Assembly (NCBI GenBank): GCA_007571115.1
Contig: RKSA01000230.1
Span: 1 to 7,887 of the forward strand
Source of the DNA: Gammaproteobacteria bacterium
Lineage (GTDB): Bacteria; Pseudomonadota; Gammaproteobacteria; Pseudomonadales; Pseudohongiellaceae
Direction of reading: 5' to 3'
Length of the DNA stretch: 7,887 nucleotides
The position numbers and the translations under genes were made by a program. This document shows, piece by piece, positions 1 to 7,887 of the stretch. The notes below the pieces were generated by a model, which saw only the letters and a list, made by a program, of their open reading frames with translations, was not told the origin of the DNA and made no database searches. How positions within the stretch are numbered: position 1 is the first letter of the stretch; each line of letters begins with the position of its first letter.

Positions 1-1
1 G

Positions 2-145
2 CAGTTCCTCGATCATTTCAACCTGGGAAGCCTTGCCGACTTGCCGCCGCTGGGCGAAATTGCCGAAACCCCCGAAGCCATCGAAGCCATCGAAGCCATC
101 GAAGCCCCCGAAGCTCTCGAAACTCCCAAAGCTCCCGAATCATGA
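2..145 (+). CDS. scpB: ScpB, segregation and condensation protein B (C-terminal end only)
   Basis: This is the last 47 codons of a gene cut by the left window edge; the first complete codon starts at base 2 and TGA is at 143-145. The visible start, QFLDHFNLGSLADLPPLGE, matches the conserved end of ScpB's second winged-helix domain (family pattern like FLDyFgLksLdeLPpL). ScpB dimers bind the kleisin ScpA and with it load SMC onto DNA for chromosome compaction and segregation in the cytoplasm. After the conserved part comes a low-complexity acidic tail of Glu-Ala-x triplets encoded by a 9-bp tandem repeat. The stop overlaps the rluB start (ATGA), and scpB next to rluB is a familiar proteobacterial order that supports both calls. 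The identification rests on about 20 conserved residues plus context, because the catalogued domains lie outside the window. Confidence 0.8.
   Translation, partial: QFLDHFNLGSLADLPPLGEIAETPEAIEAIEAIEAPEALETPKAPES
56..139 (+). repeat. 9-bp in-frame tandem repeat coding the acidic ScpB tail
   Basis: There are nine 9-bp units plus a final GAA codon, in phase with the scpB reading frame. Units at 74-82, 83-91 and 92-100 are identical (GAAGCCATC). Flanking units are diverged: gaaattgcc at 56, gaaaccccc at 65, gaagccccc at 101, gaagctctc at 110, gaaactccc at 119 and aaagctccc at 128. They encode EIA-ETP-EAI-EAI-EAI-EAP-EAL-ETP-KAP-E. Perfect copies in the centre with decayed copies outside suggest growth by replication slippage. 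Confidence 0.9.
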
Positions 146-879
146 GCGAGAAATTGCAGAAAGTGCTGGCCCGGGGAGGCTTTGGCTCGCGCCGGCAAGT
201 CGAGGAGTGGATCCGCGCCGGGCGCGTGCTGGTCAATGGAAAGCCCGCGACCCTAGGAGATCGCGTCGAGGTGGCCGACCGCATTCGCGTCGACGGCAAG
301 AAGTTCGGCGAACAGCGCAAGCGGCAGCCGGCCTGCCGCGTGCTGCTCTACAACAAGCCCGACGACGAGATTTGCACGCGTTCCGACCCCGCAGGCCGGC
401 CGACGGTTTTCTCGCGCCTGCCGCCGCTGCGCAACAGCCGCTGGGTTTCGGTGGGAAGGCTCGACCTGAATACCAGCGGCCTGCTGCTGTTCACCAATGA
501 CGGCGAGTTCGCCAACCGGCTCATGCACCCCGGAAGCGGCATCGACCGAGAATACGCCGTGCGAGTCCATGGAACCGTCACCGATGCCATGCTGCAGCGA
601 ATGCGCGATGGCGTCGTCATCGACGGCCAGCGCAGCCGCTTTAGCGATATCCGCTATTTCGACGGCAAGGGAGCGAACCGCTGGTACCATGTCGTGCTGA
701 TGGCGGGGCGCAACCGGCAGGTTCGCAAGCTGTGGGAATCCCAGGGGGTGCAGGTGAGCCGCCTGAAACGCGTCCGCTTCGGCCCGGTCTTCATCCCGTC
801 CTCGGTCAAGGCCGGAAGCTTCCGCGAACTGACCCCAGCCGAAATCGAGCAACTGCGGCAGTACGGCAGGGGAGGGTGA
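142..879 (+). CDS. rluB: 23S rRNA pseudouridine synthase RluB (RsuA/RluB/E/F family)
   Basis: This 245-residue cytoplasmic enzyme isomerises a uridine of 23S rRNA (U2605 for E. coli RluB) in the peptidyl-transferase region. An N-terminal S4 RNA-binding domain covers about residues 3-50 (KLQKVLARGGFGSRRQVEEW, then the RVLVNG strand). The catalytic domain follows, with the motif GRLDLNTSGLLL at 105-116, where D108 is the catalytic aspartate. The C-terminal family signature GRNRQVRKLWESQGVQVSRLKRVRFGP spans 189-214, written here as GRNRQVRKLW then QGVQVSRLKR. The ATG overlaps the scpB TGA (ATGA) and has no Shine-Dalgarno sequence, so it is probably translated by coupling to scpB. It is shorter than E. 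coli RluB (about 290 residues) because the variable basic C-terminal tail is missing. RluE, RluF and RsuA are close paralogues; the conserved blocks and the scpB neighbour favour RluB. Confidence 0.93.
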   Translation: MSEKLQKVLARGGFGSRRQVEEWIRAGRVLVNGKPATLGDRVEVADRIRVDGKKFGEQRKRQPACRVLLYNKPDDEICTRSDPAGRPTVFSRLPPLRNSRWVSVGRLDLNTSGLLLFTNDGEFANRLMHPGSGIDREYAVRVHGTVTDAMLQRMRDGVVIDGQRSRFSDIRYFDGKGANRWYHVVLMAGRNRQVRKLWESQGVQVSRLKRVRFGPVFIPSSVKAGSFRELTPAEIEQLRQYGRGG

Positions 880-884
880 TTGCT

Positions 885-915
885 CCTGGGCAGCGCTGCT
901 GCTGAGAGGCCCGGG
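885..915 (+). other. GC-rich inverted repeat after rluB (weak terminator candidate)
   Basis: The arms cctgggc (885-891) and gcccggg (909-915) can form a 7-bp stem with one G-U pair around a 17-nt loop, 5 bases after the rluB stop codon. No T-run follows it, so it is not a standard intrinsic terminator. It could reduce read-through or protect the 3' end of the rluB message, or it may be chance in GC-rich DNA. Confidence 0.25.
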
Positions 916-943
916 GCAGCCAGAGTTGCTGGCGTGTTATCAT
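915..943 (+). promoter_or_regulatory. Predicted gyrA promoter with extended -10
   Basis: The -10 hexamer TATCAT (938-943) differs from TATAAT at one base. It is preceded by TG one base upstream (TGT at 935-937), giving an extended -10 element. The hexamer 17 bp upstream (ggcagc, 915-920) is a poor -35 match, which extended -10 promoters tolerate. It lies in the only sizeable gap between rluB and gyrA and would give a leader of roughly 90 nt. This is a prediction from sequence pattern only. Confidence 0.45.
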
Positions 944-984
944 TGCCGCCTTTCGTGGCGGGTTTCGGGCAGCTAGGCATCTCG

Positions 985-1031
985 AAGAATCGTCGCTCGA
1001 CCTGACCAACTGATGCAATTCAAGAATCGTC
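985..1031 (+). repeat. Direct 10-bp repeat in the gyrA leader
   Basis: The 10-mer aagaatcgtc occurs at 985-994 and again at 1022-1031, starts 37 bp apart. Both copies lie downstream of the predicted promoter, in the likely gyrA 5' untranslated region. The second copy ends 6 bases before the ATG and occupies the place where a Shine-Dalgarno sequence would be expected. An operator or RNA-level control element is possible; chance is not excluded. Confidence 0.4.
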
Positions 1032-1037
1032 TTTTTC

Positions 1038-3662
<2,625 letters not shown>

Positions 3663-3665
3663 CCC

Positions 3666-3676
3666 GGAGCACGGTG
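3666..3676 (+). promoter_or_regulatory. Ribosome binding site that selects the pheA GTG start
   Basis: GGAG at 3666-3669 stands 4 bases before a GTG at 3674-3676. The longer reading starts at TTG 3659, which overlaps the gyrA TGA, and it has no purine-rich site in front. The GTG reading gives a protein starting right at the conserved IAYLGPPGTFSQ strand. The spacing is short, so translational coupling to gyrA from the TTG remains possible. Confidence 0.55.
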
Positions 3677-4504
3677 CAAGCGATCGCCTATCTGGGGCCG
3701 CCGGGGACGTTTTCCCAAGCTGCCGCCTTGCGCCAGTTCGGCGCTGCCTGCGAGTTGCGCGAATGCCGTGGCATCGACGAAGTGTTCGCCATGGTCGAGG
3801 CCGGCGAGGCTGCCCATGGCGTTGTGCCGATCGAGAATTCCACCGAAGGCGCGGTCAACATCACCCAGGATTGCCTGATCGACTCGCCGCTGCAGATCAT
3901 CGCCGAGCAAGTGATCGCGATCGAGCATCATCTGCTCGCGGGGCAGGGCGTTGTGCGGGAGTCGATCGATCGCATCGTCTCGCATCCGCAGTCGCTCGCC
4001 CAGTGCCGCAAATGGCTGCGGGCGAATCTGCCCGGAATCGCCTTGCACGAATGCACGAGCAATGGCGAGGCGGCACGGATCGCTGCCGAAGATTGCCGGG
4101 CCGCTGCCATCGCCGGCGACATGGCGCGGCAGCTCCACGATCTGCATGTGCTTGCCGAATCGATCCACGACCAGGCCGGCAATCGCACGCGCTTCGCCGT
4201 GCTCGGTCGCGAGCCCGCAGCGCCGACGGGGTGTGACAAGACGAGCATCCTCGTTTATGCGGAAAATCGCCCCGGCGCACTCTACCACGTGCTCGCGCCA
4301 TTCGAGGGCCTGCAAATCAGCCTGAGTCGGCTCGAATCGCGACCGTCCCGGGGCGAACACTGGGAATACATCTTTTTCATGGATTTTGCAGGCCATCGCG
4401 AGGATGCCCAGGTCAATGAGCTGTTTCGCCGCCTCGACGCTTGCACTGATACAGTCAAGATCCTTGGTTCGTATCCGACCGGGGCTTGCAGTGCGGAACC
4501 TTGA
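3674..4504 (+). CDS. pheA: Prephenate dehydratase with ACT domain, monofunctional PheA
   Basis: The enzyme converts prephenate to phenylpyruvate, the committed step to phenylalanine, and is normally feedback-inhibited by Phe. The product is 276 residues from GTG (281 from the alternative TTG at 3659). The dehydratase domain, about residues 3-180, opens with AIAYLGPPGTFSQAA and contains VVPIENSTEGAVN, SHPQSLAQCR and the catalytic TRF motif in GNRTRFAVLG (T172-F174). The ACT regulatory domain (about 190-265) has GALY (201-204) and ESRP (221-224), the Phe-binding motifs, so allosteric control by Phe is expected. Most gammaproteobacterial PheA proteins carry an N-terminal chorismate mutase (AroQ) domain of about 90 residues. 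Here it is absent, because gyrA ends 11 bp upstream. It lies in the gyrA-pheA-tyrA/aroA-cmk run with no terminator seen. Function is confident; the start is moderately sure. Confidence 0.93.
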   Translation: MQAIAYLGPPGTFSQAAALRQFGAACELRECRGIDEVFAMVEAGEAAHGVVPIENSTEGAVNITQDCLIDSPLQIIAEQVIAIEHHLLAGQGVVRESIDRIVSHPQSLAQCRKWLRANLPGIALHECTSNGEAARIAAEDCRAAAIAGDMARQLHDLHVLAESIHDQAGNRTRFAVLGREPAAPTGCDKTSILVYAENRPGALYHVLAPFEGLQISLSRLESRPSRGEHWEYIFFMDFAGHREDAQVNELFRRLDACTDTVKILGSYPTGACSAEP

Positions 4505-4509
4505 CCGAT

Positions 4510-4524
4510 GAGGCAGTGCAGATG
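4510..4524 (+). promoter_or_regulatory. Ribosome binding site that selects the tyrA-aroA ATG start
   Basis: GAGG at 4510-4513 is 8 bases before ATG 4522-4524. A longer in-frame reading from TTG 4486 would overlap the end of pheA and add 12 residues unlike TyrA. The ATG reading begins MKPRRIVIVGLGLIGGSLA, exactly at the Rossmann fold, so 4522 is preferred. Confidence 0.75.
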
Positions 4525-6753
4525 AAACCCCGTCGAATCGTCATTGTCGGACTCGGGCTGATCGGCGGCTCGCTGGCCCGGGGCTTGCGCGCGAAGAGCG
4601 ATTCTCGCTGGCAGATCGCCGCAGTCGACCGCGACGAGGCTGCGCTTGGCGAGGCCCTCGAGCAGCAGGTGATCGATGTTGCTGGCGACCTTGCCAGCAT
4701 GAGCGCGGGCGCCGAGTTCGTCGTCATCGCGACGCCACCGCTCGCTGCGCCGCAGGTGCTCGCCGAGCTCGCGCAGTGCGCCGGGGAGCGGAGCGTGATT
4801 ACCGACGTTGCCAGCGTCAAGTCGCATCTGCTCGCGGCGCTCGCGCAATTGCCCGGCGACTTGCGCCGCCGGGTCGTGCCTGGCCATCCGCTCGCCGGCT
4901 CCGAGCGAGGCGGCTTCGCTGCGGCCTCGGCCGAGCTGTTCCAGGGGCGCAATGTCGTCTTGACTCCGACCGACGACGCTGCACCGGAGGCCGTTGCCAG
5001 GGTACACGGCCTGTGGCGCAGCCTCGGCGCCAATGTACTCGCGATGAGCGCGGCGCGCCATGATCGCCTGCTCGCCCTGACGAGCCACCTGCCGCACCTG
5101 CTCGCCTTCATGAGCGCAGACCTGCTTGCGCGAAGCGAGGCGGGCCTCGATGCGAACCACTATGCCGCAAGCGGATTCGCCGATTTCACGCGGCTCGCCG
5201 CGAGCAGCCCCGAATTGTGGAGCGACATTTGCAGCGCCAATGCCGCAGCACTGTCAGCGGCTCTCGATACATTCTCCGCCGATCTCGATCAATTGCGCCG
5301 CGAACTCGCCGCTGGCGACGGCCAGGCATTGCAGCGCAGGCTCGGTCGCGGCAGGCTCGCCAGGCGCCGTTTCGAGTCGGTCCACGGCTGTTCCGCTGCG
5401 GTCGCTGGCAAGCGATGCTTTCGCGTCCAGCCAGGAGCTGCGGCACGGGAGGGGCAGGGGATGCAGAAGGTGCAGAGCCGCATCCGCGTTCCCGGCGACA
5501 AGTCGATCTCGCATCGAGCCGTGATGCTCGGCGCCCTCGCCGAAGGAGTCACCCAGGTCAGCGGTTTTCTCGAAGGCGAGGACTCGCTCAACACCCTGGC
5601 GGCCTTTCGCGAGCTCGGCGTGACCATCGTCGGCCCCGAAAACGGCCGCCTGACGATTTTCGGCAGCGGCCGCGAAGGCTTGCAGGCGCCGCGCAGGCCT
5701 TTGTACATGGGCAATTCGGGAACCGCGATGCGGCTCATGGCGGGAGTGCTCGCAGGCCAGGATTTTGCCAGCGAGCTGTGTGGCGACGAATCGCTTTCGC
5801 TGCGGCCGATGAATCGCATCGTCAAGCCCCTCGTGGCGATGGGCGCCGACATCGCTGCCAGCGAAGGCGGAACGCCGCCGCTGCGGATCGGTGGCGGTCG
5901 CCTGCGCGGAATCGACCATGCCATGCCTGTGAGCAGCGCCCAGGTCAAGTCCTGCCTGCTGCTCGCAGGCCTGTTTGCCGAGGGAGTCACCCGGGTGCGC
6001 GAGCCTGGGCCCTGCCGCGACCATACCGAGAGAATGCTGCGCGCCTTCGGCGTGACCCTGGAAAGCGACCCGCAACCAGGCGTCGTTAGCGTTTCAGGCG
6101 GCCAGCGGCTCGAGGCCGCGGCGGTCGAGATTCCCGGCGACATCTCCTCGGCGGCGTTTTTCATGGTCGCAGCAGCGATCACTCCGGGAGCGGCGGTCAT
6201 GATCGAGCAGGTCGGAGTCAATCCGACTCGCGCAGGAGTCATCACGATTCTCAGGCAGATGGGTGCCAGCATCGAGCTGCGCAATGCGCGGCAAAGCGGC
6301 GCCGAGCCCGTCGCCGATATCGAAGTGCGGCATCGGCCCTTGCACGGAGTCGAGATCGGCGCCGAGCAAGTCGCCTTGGCCATCGACGAGCTTCCCGTCG
6401 TGCTTGTCGCCGCAGCCTGCGCTGCCGGCGAGACCCGGGTTCGTGGCGCTGCCGAGCTTCGCGTCAAGGAGAGCGACCGCATCGAGGCGATGGCGAAGGG
6501 GCTTGCGACGCTTGGCATCGTCAACGAGACCTGGCCCGACGGAATCCGCGTCGTCGGCGGCGAGTTCGGCGGAGGAGTCATCGACAGCCACGGCGACCAC
6601 CGCATCGCCATGGCTTTTGCCATCGCTGGCCTGCGTTGCCGCGAGCCGTTGACGATTCTCGACACCGCGAATGTCGCGACTTCCTTTCCCGGCTTTGCTG
6701 CGCTCGCGAAGAGCGTCGGCCTGGCCATCGAAGATTTGCAGGAAAACTCGTGA
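4522..6753 (+). CDS. tyrA-aroA: Fused prephenate/arogenate dehydrogenase and EPSP synthase (TyrA-AroA)
   Basis: This 743-residue protein joins two aromatic-pathway enzymes. The TyrA part (about 1-287) oxidatively decarboxylates prephenate and/or arogenate towards tyrosine. It has the nucleotide-binding GLGLIGG (10-16), DVASVKS (95-101), GHPLAGSERGG (121-131), SHLPHLLA with catalytic-type His (188-195) and SGFADFTRLAASSPELW (217-233). A basic linker of about 27 residues follows, then AroA (314-743), which transfers the enolpyruvyl group of PEP to shikimate-3-phosphate. AroA shows GDKSISHRA (325-333), GNSGTAMRLMAG (397-408), SAQVK (472-476), RDHTE (499-503), NPTR (567-570) and KESDR (649-653). 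The GDKS, SAQxK, RxHxE and NxTR set matches the class II (often glyphosate-tolerant) EPSPS description. The same fusion is known in Pseudomonas. No chorismate mutase domain is present. The frame is continuous. The gene overlaps cmk by GTGA. Confidence 0.95.
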   Translation: MKPRRIVIVGLGLIGGSLARGLRAKSDSRWQIAAVDRDEAALGEALEQQVIDVAGDLASMSAGAEFVVIATPPLAAPQVLAELAQCAGERSVITDVASVKSHLLAALAQLPGDLRRRVVPGHPLAGSERGGFAAASAELFQGRNVVLTPTDDAAPEAVARVHGLWRSLGANVLAMSAARHDRLLALTSHLPHLLAFMSADLLARSEAGLDANHYAASGFADFTRLAASSPELWSDICSANAAALSAALDTFSADLDQLRRELAAGDGQALQRRLGRGRLARRRFESVHGCSAAVAGKRCFRVQPGAAAREGQGMQKVQSRIRVPGDKSISHRAVMLGALAEGVTQVSGFLEGEDSLNTLAAFRELGVTIVGPENGRLTIFGSGREGLQAPRRPLYMGNSGTAMRLMAGVLAGQDFASELCGDESLSLRPMNRIVKPLVAMGADIAASEGGTPPLRIGGGRLRGIDHAMPVSSAQVKSCLLLAGLFAEGVTRVREPGPCRDHTERMLRAFGVTLESDPQPGVVSVSGGQRLEAAAVEIPGDISSAAFFMVAAAITPGAAVMIEQVGVNPTRAGVITILRQMGASIELRNARQSGAEPVADIEVRHRPLHGVEIGAEQVALAIDELPVVLVAAACAAGETRVRGAAELRVKESDRIEAMAKGLATLGIVNETWPDGIRVVGGEFGGGVIDSHGDHRIAMAFAIAGLRCREPLTILDTANVATSFPGFAALAKSVGLAIEDLQENS
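5448..5463 (+). promoter_or_regulatory. Internal ribosome binding site and start for free AroA
   Basis: GGAGG (5448-5452) lies 8 bases before an in-frame ATG at 5461-5463, codon 314 of the fusion. This is the strongest Shine-Dalgarno in the window. The ATG falls right where stand-alone AroA proteins begin (MQKVQSRIRVPGDKS), and would yield a 430-residue protein of normal AroA length. Either both the fusion and free AroA are made, or this is a relic of formerly separate genes. Confidence 0.5.
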
Positions 6754-7442
6754 ACGAAGCTCCGGTCATCACCCTCGATGGACCTTCGGCGACGGGCAAG
6801 GGAACCGTTGCCGGCCTCGTTGCGCAGCGGCTCGGTTTCCATCGGCTCGACAGCGGCGCCTTGTACCGCGCGCTGGCGCTGGCGGCGCGGCAGCGCGGTA
6901 TCGATCTCGAGGACGGCGCAGCGCTCGCTGCGCTTTCGGCAAGGCTTGCCGCGCGCTTCGAGGCGAATGGCCAGACCTGGCTCGATGGCGAGGACGCAAG
7001 CCTGGCGATTCGCACTCCCGAGGCCGGCCAATGGGCGAGCCGCATCGCGACCCTGGCCGAAGTTCGCGAAGCCTTGCTGCCGAGGCAACGCGCCTTTCGC
7101 TGCGCTCCGGGCCTCGTCGCCGAAGGCCGCGACATGGGAACCGTGGTCTTCCCTGACGCAGAATGCAAGATTTTCCTCGACGCCAGCGCCGCAGTCCGCG
7201 CCGAGCGGCGCTGGCGGCAGTTGCTTGAAAAAGGCCTCGATGCTAGACTCCCCGACCTTCTGCAAGACCTGCAAAGCCGCGACAGCCGCGACATGCAGCG
7301 CGGCATCGCGCCGCTGCGACCGGCCCGGCAGGCGATCCGCATCGATACCTCGCACTTGCCAGTCGAGAGTGTCGTTGAGAAAGTCCTCGAGCGGGCCATG
7401 CAGGTGATCGACGTCGGCCTTGGCAACAGCGCTTGCGACTGA
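6750..7442 (+). CDS. cmk: Cytidylate (CMP/dCMP) kinase
   Basis: The 230-residue cytoplasmic kinase phosphorylates CMP and dCMP with ATP, supplying CTP and dCTP pools. The P-loop GPSATGKGT is at 11-19 (usual form GPSGAGKGT). HRLDSGALYRALA (31-43), the insert region ending WLDGEDASLAIRT, EGRDMGTVVFPDA (125-137) with KIFLDASAAVRAERR, and RDSRDMQRGIAPLRPA (177-192) of the lid and nucleotide-binding region are all in place. Length matches E. coli Cmk (227). The GTG start overlaps the tyrA-aroA TGA as GTGA, with AGGA at 6740-6743 six bases upstream; this start gives VNEAPVITLDGPS, the typical N-terminus, whereas the open frame upstream of it lies inside aroA. Cmk followed by rpsA is a widely conserved bacterial pair. 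Expression is probably by read-through from the aromatic genes. Confidence 0.96.
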   Translation: MNEAPVITLDGPSATGKGTVAGLVAQRLGFHRLDSGALYRALALAARQRGIDLEDGAALAALSARLAARFEANGQTWLDGEDASLAIRTPEAGQWASRIATLAEVREALLPRQRAFRCAPGLVAEGRDMGTVVFPDAECKIFLDASAAVRAERRWRQLLEKGLDARLPDLLQDLQSRDSRDMQRGIAPLRPARQAIRIDTSHLPVESVVEKVLERAMQVIDVGLGNSACD

Positions 7443-7583
7443 GGCGGCGACAACTGGGGTTCGTCCAGGGCTTTGGCCAATGATCGGCCCCGGGCGGATG
7501 GCAAGAGAACGGACCCACAGCTTGGCATGTGGCTTGGCGATGCGGCAGCGCTGCGCATCGCGCGATTCAAATTGGTACATTTC
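7443..7583 (+). promoter_or_regulatory. rpsA leader region with hairpin and no Shine-Dalgarno
   Basis: These 141 bases separate cmk from rpsA. I see no convincing -35/-10 pair and no T-tailed terminator. A near-perfect inverted repeat, gatgc-g-gcagc / gctgc-gcatc (7539-7559), can form an 8-bp hairpin with a GCGC loop and one bulged G. The 24 bases between it and the ATG are AT-richer (gattcaaattggtacatttc) and lack any Shine-Dalgarno. In E. coli the rpsA leader also lacks a good Shine-Dalgarno, folds into hairpins and is autoregulated by S1. A similar arrangement here is inference from these shared traits. Confidence 0.5.
7539..7559 (+). other. Hairpin just upstream of the rpsA start
   Basis: A 21-nt inverted repeat with arms gatgc(g)gca and tgcgcatc around GCGC sits 24 nt before the rpsA ATG. 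No T-run follows, so it is not a terminator. It may be part of a structured translation initiation region. Confidence 0.45.
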
Positions 7584-7887
7584 ATGAACGAAGGTTTTAA
7601 CGAAGGTCTTAGCGAAGGTCTTAGCGAAGGTTCTAGCGAAGGCTTCAACGAGAATTTTCAAGAGCTTCTCGAAGAAAGCCTGCATCAGGTCGACATGACG
7701 CCGGGGGCTATCGTCAGCGGAACGATCATCGACATCGACTCCGACTGGGTAACCGTCAATGCCGGATTGAAATCCGAGGGAGTCATCCCGCGAAGCCAGT
7801 TCCTCGACGACGACGGCGAATGCGACCTGGTGGTGGGCGACGAGGTCAAGGTCGCCCTCGAAGCCGTCGAGGACGGTTTTGGCGAAA
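7584..7887 (+). CDS. rpsA: 30S ribosomal protein S1 (N-terminal 101 residues, cut by window end)
   Basis: S1 binds mRNA and helps structured or Shine-Dalgarno-poor messages enter the 30S subunit. Visible are the conserved N-terminal ribosome-binding helix ENFQELLEESL (23-33; E. coli has ESFAQLFEESL) and most of S1 domain 1: TPGAIVSGTIIDIDSDWVTV, NAGLKSEGVIP (59-69), then VGDEVKVALEAVEDGFGE to the edge. Compared with E. coli the protein carries about 20 extra residues at its N-terminus, made of five 4-residue repeats. The ATG at 7584 is chosen because it starts this repeat array. An in-frame ATG at 7527 would add 19 residues (MWLGDAAALRIARFKLVHF) unlike S1 and has no ribosome site; if used, the extension would be longer still. 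No Shine-Dalgarno precedes 7584. The cmk-rpsA order supports the call. Confidence 0.96.
   Translation, partial: MNEGFNEGLSEGLSEGSSEGFNENFQELLEESLHQVDMTPGAIVSGTIIDIDSDWVTVNAGLKSEGVIPRSQFLDDDGECDLVVGDEVKVALEAVEDGFGE
7587..7646 (+). repeat. Five tandem 12-bp units at the start of rpsA
   Basis: The units start at 7587, 7599, 7611, 7623 and 7635 and read (a/g-type) aacgaaggtttt, aacgaaggtctt, agcgaaggtctt, agcgaaggttct and agcgaaggcttc. They encode NEGF-NEGL-SEGL-SEGS-SEGF. A sixth, diverged unit (aacgagaatttt, NENF, 7647-7658) is the part that aligns with the conserved S1 N-terminus (TESF in E. coli). All five repeats contain GAAGG, a Shine-Dalgarno-like motif, directly after the start codon. 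Confidence 0.92.

Noticed and set aside
56..139. CRISPR-like or intergenic regulatory repeat array
   Set aside because: The units are 9 bp, contiguous without spacers and in phase with the scpB frame, so this is a coding microsatellite.
885..915. Intrinsic terminator after rluB
   Set aside because: A 7-bp stem with a G-U pair and 17-nt loop exists but no T-run follows; kept only as a low-confidence inverted repeat.
5340..5460. Possible frameshift or degeneration at the TyrA C-terminus
   Set aside because: The tail (residues about 270-287, with R-rich ...RRLGRGRLARRRFES) still fits the usual basic end of TyrA, and the other two frames do not give a better continuation, so the frame appears intact.
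7527..7583. Upstream in-frame ATG for rpsA, adding MWLGDAAALRIARFKLVHF
   Set aside because: The added residues do not resemble S1 and no ribosome site precedes the codon; the 7584 ATG directly begins the repeat array.
5289..7685. A very long open frame (798 codons) on the minus strand opposite tyrA-aroA and cmk
   Set aside because: It lies antisense to two confidently identified genes, its product is Ser/Arg/Ala-rich without recognisable motifs, and GC-rich codon usage commonly leaves such antisense frames open.

Overview
The window is GC-rich and densely coding on the + strand throughout. It carries housekeeping genes that resemble those of a gammaproteobacterium, probably of the Xanthomonas/Pseudomonas type. 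Three things suggest this: the end of scpB runs straight into rluB; a fused tyrA-aroA gene is followed by cmk and rpsA; and GyrA, RluB, Cmk and ribosomal protein S1 all read very close to the E. coli proteins I can recall. This taxonomic placement is inference from gene order and remembered protein sequences, not from a search.

Layout. Bases 2-145 are the C-terminal end of ScpB (chromosome condensation), ending in an acidic 9-bp tandem repeat. RluB (23S rRNA pseudouridine synthase) overlaps it through an ATGA junction. A 158-bp gap holds a plausible extended -10 promoter and a leader without a Shine-Dalgarno (SD) sequence in front of gyrA (DNA gyrase subunit A, full length). After gyrA comes a tightly packed run: pheA (prephenate dehydratase with an ACT domain but no chorismate mutase domain), a tyrA-aroA fusion (prephenate/arogenate dehydrogenase joined to EPSP synthase) and cmk (CMP kinase). 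A 141-bp leader then precedes the 5' part of rpsA (ribosomal protein S1), which is cut by the window edge.

How the genes work together. This is a shortened form of the known mixed-function supraoperon (gyrA, serC, aroQ-pheA, hisC, tyrA-aroA, cmk, rpsA). It links shikimate-pathway and Phe/Tyr synthesis with nucleotide supply and translation. Here serC, hisC and the chorismate mutase domain are all missing, so chorismate mutase and the phosphoserine and aromatic aminotransferases must be encoded elsewhere.

Most notable features. (1) The S1 N-terminus is extended by five copies of a 12-bp unit that looks like a duplication of the protein's own first conserved tetrapeptide. It places SD-like AAGG motifs just downstream of an SD-less start. 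(2) A good internal ribosome binding site and ATG lie exactly at the TyrA/AroA junction, so free AroA may be made alongside the fusion. (3) The stand-alone PheA lacks the usual chorismate mutase domain. (4) In-frame 9- or 12-bp acidic repeats occur at the ends of three different housekeeping proteins. I see no mobile element, CRISPR array, tRNA/rRNA or defence-like gene, and no convincing new multi-gene system.
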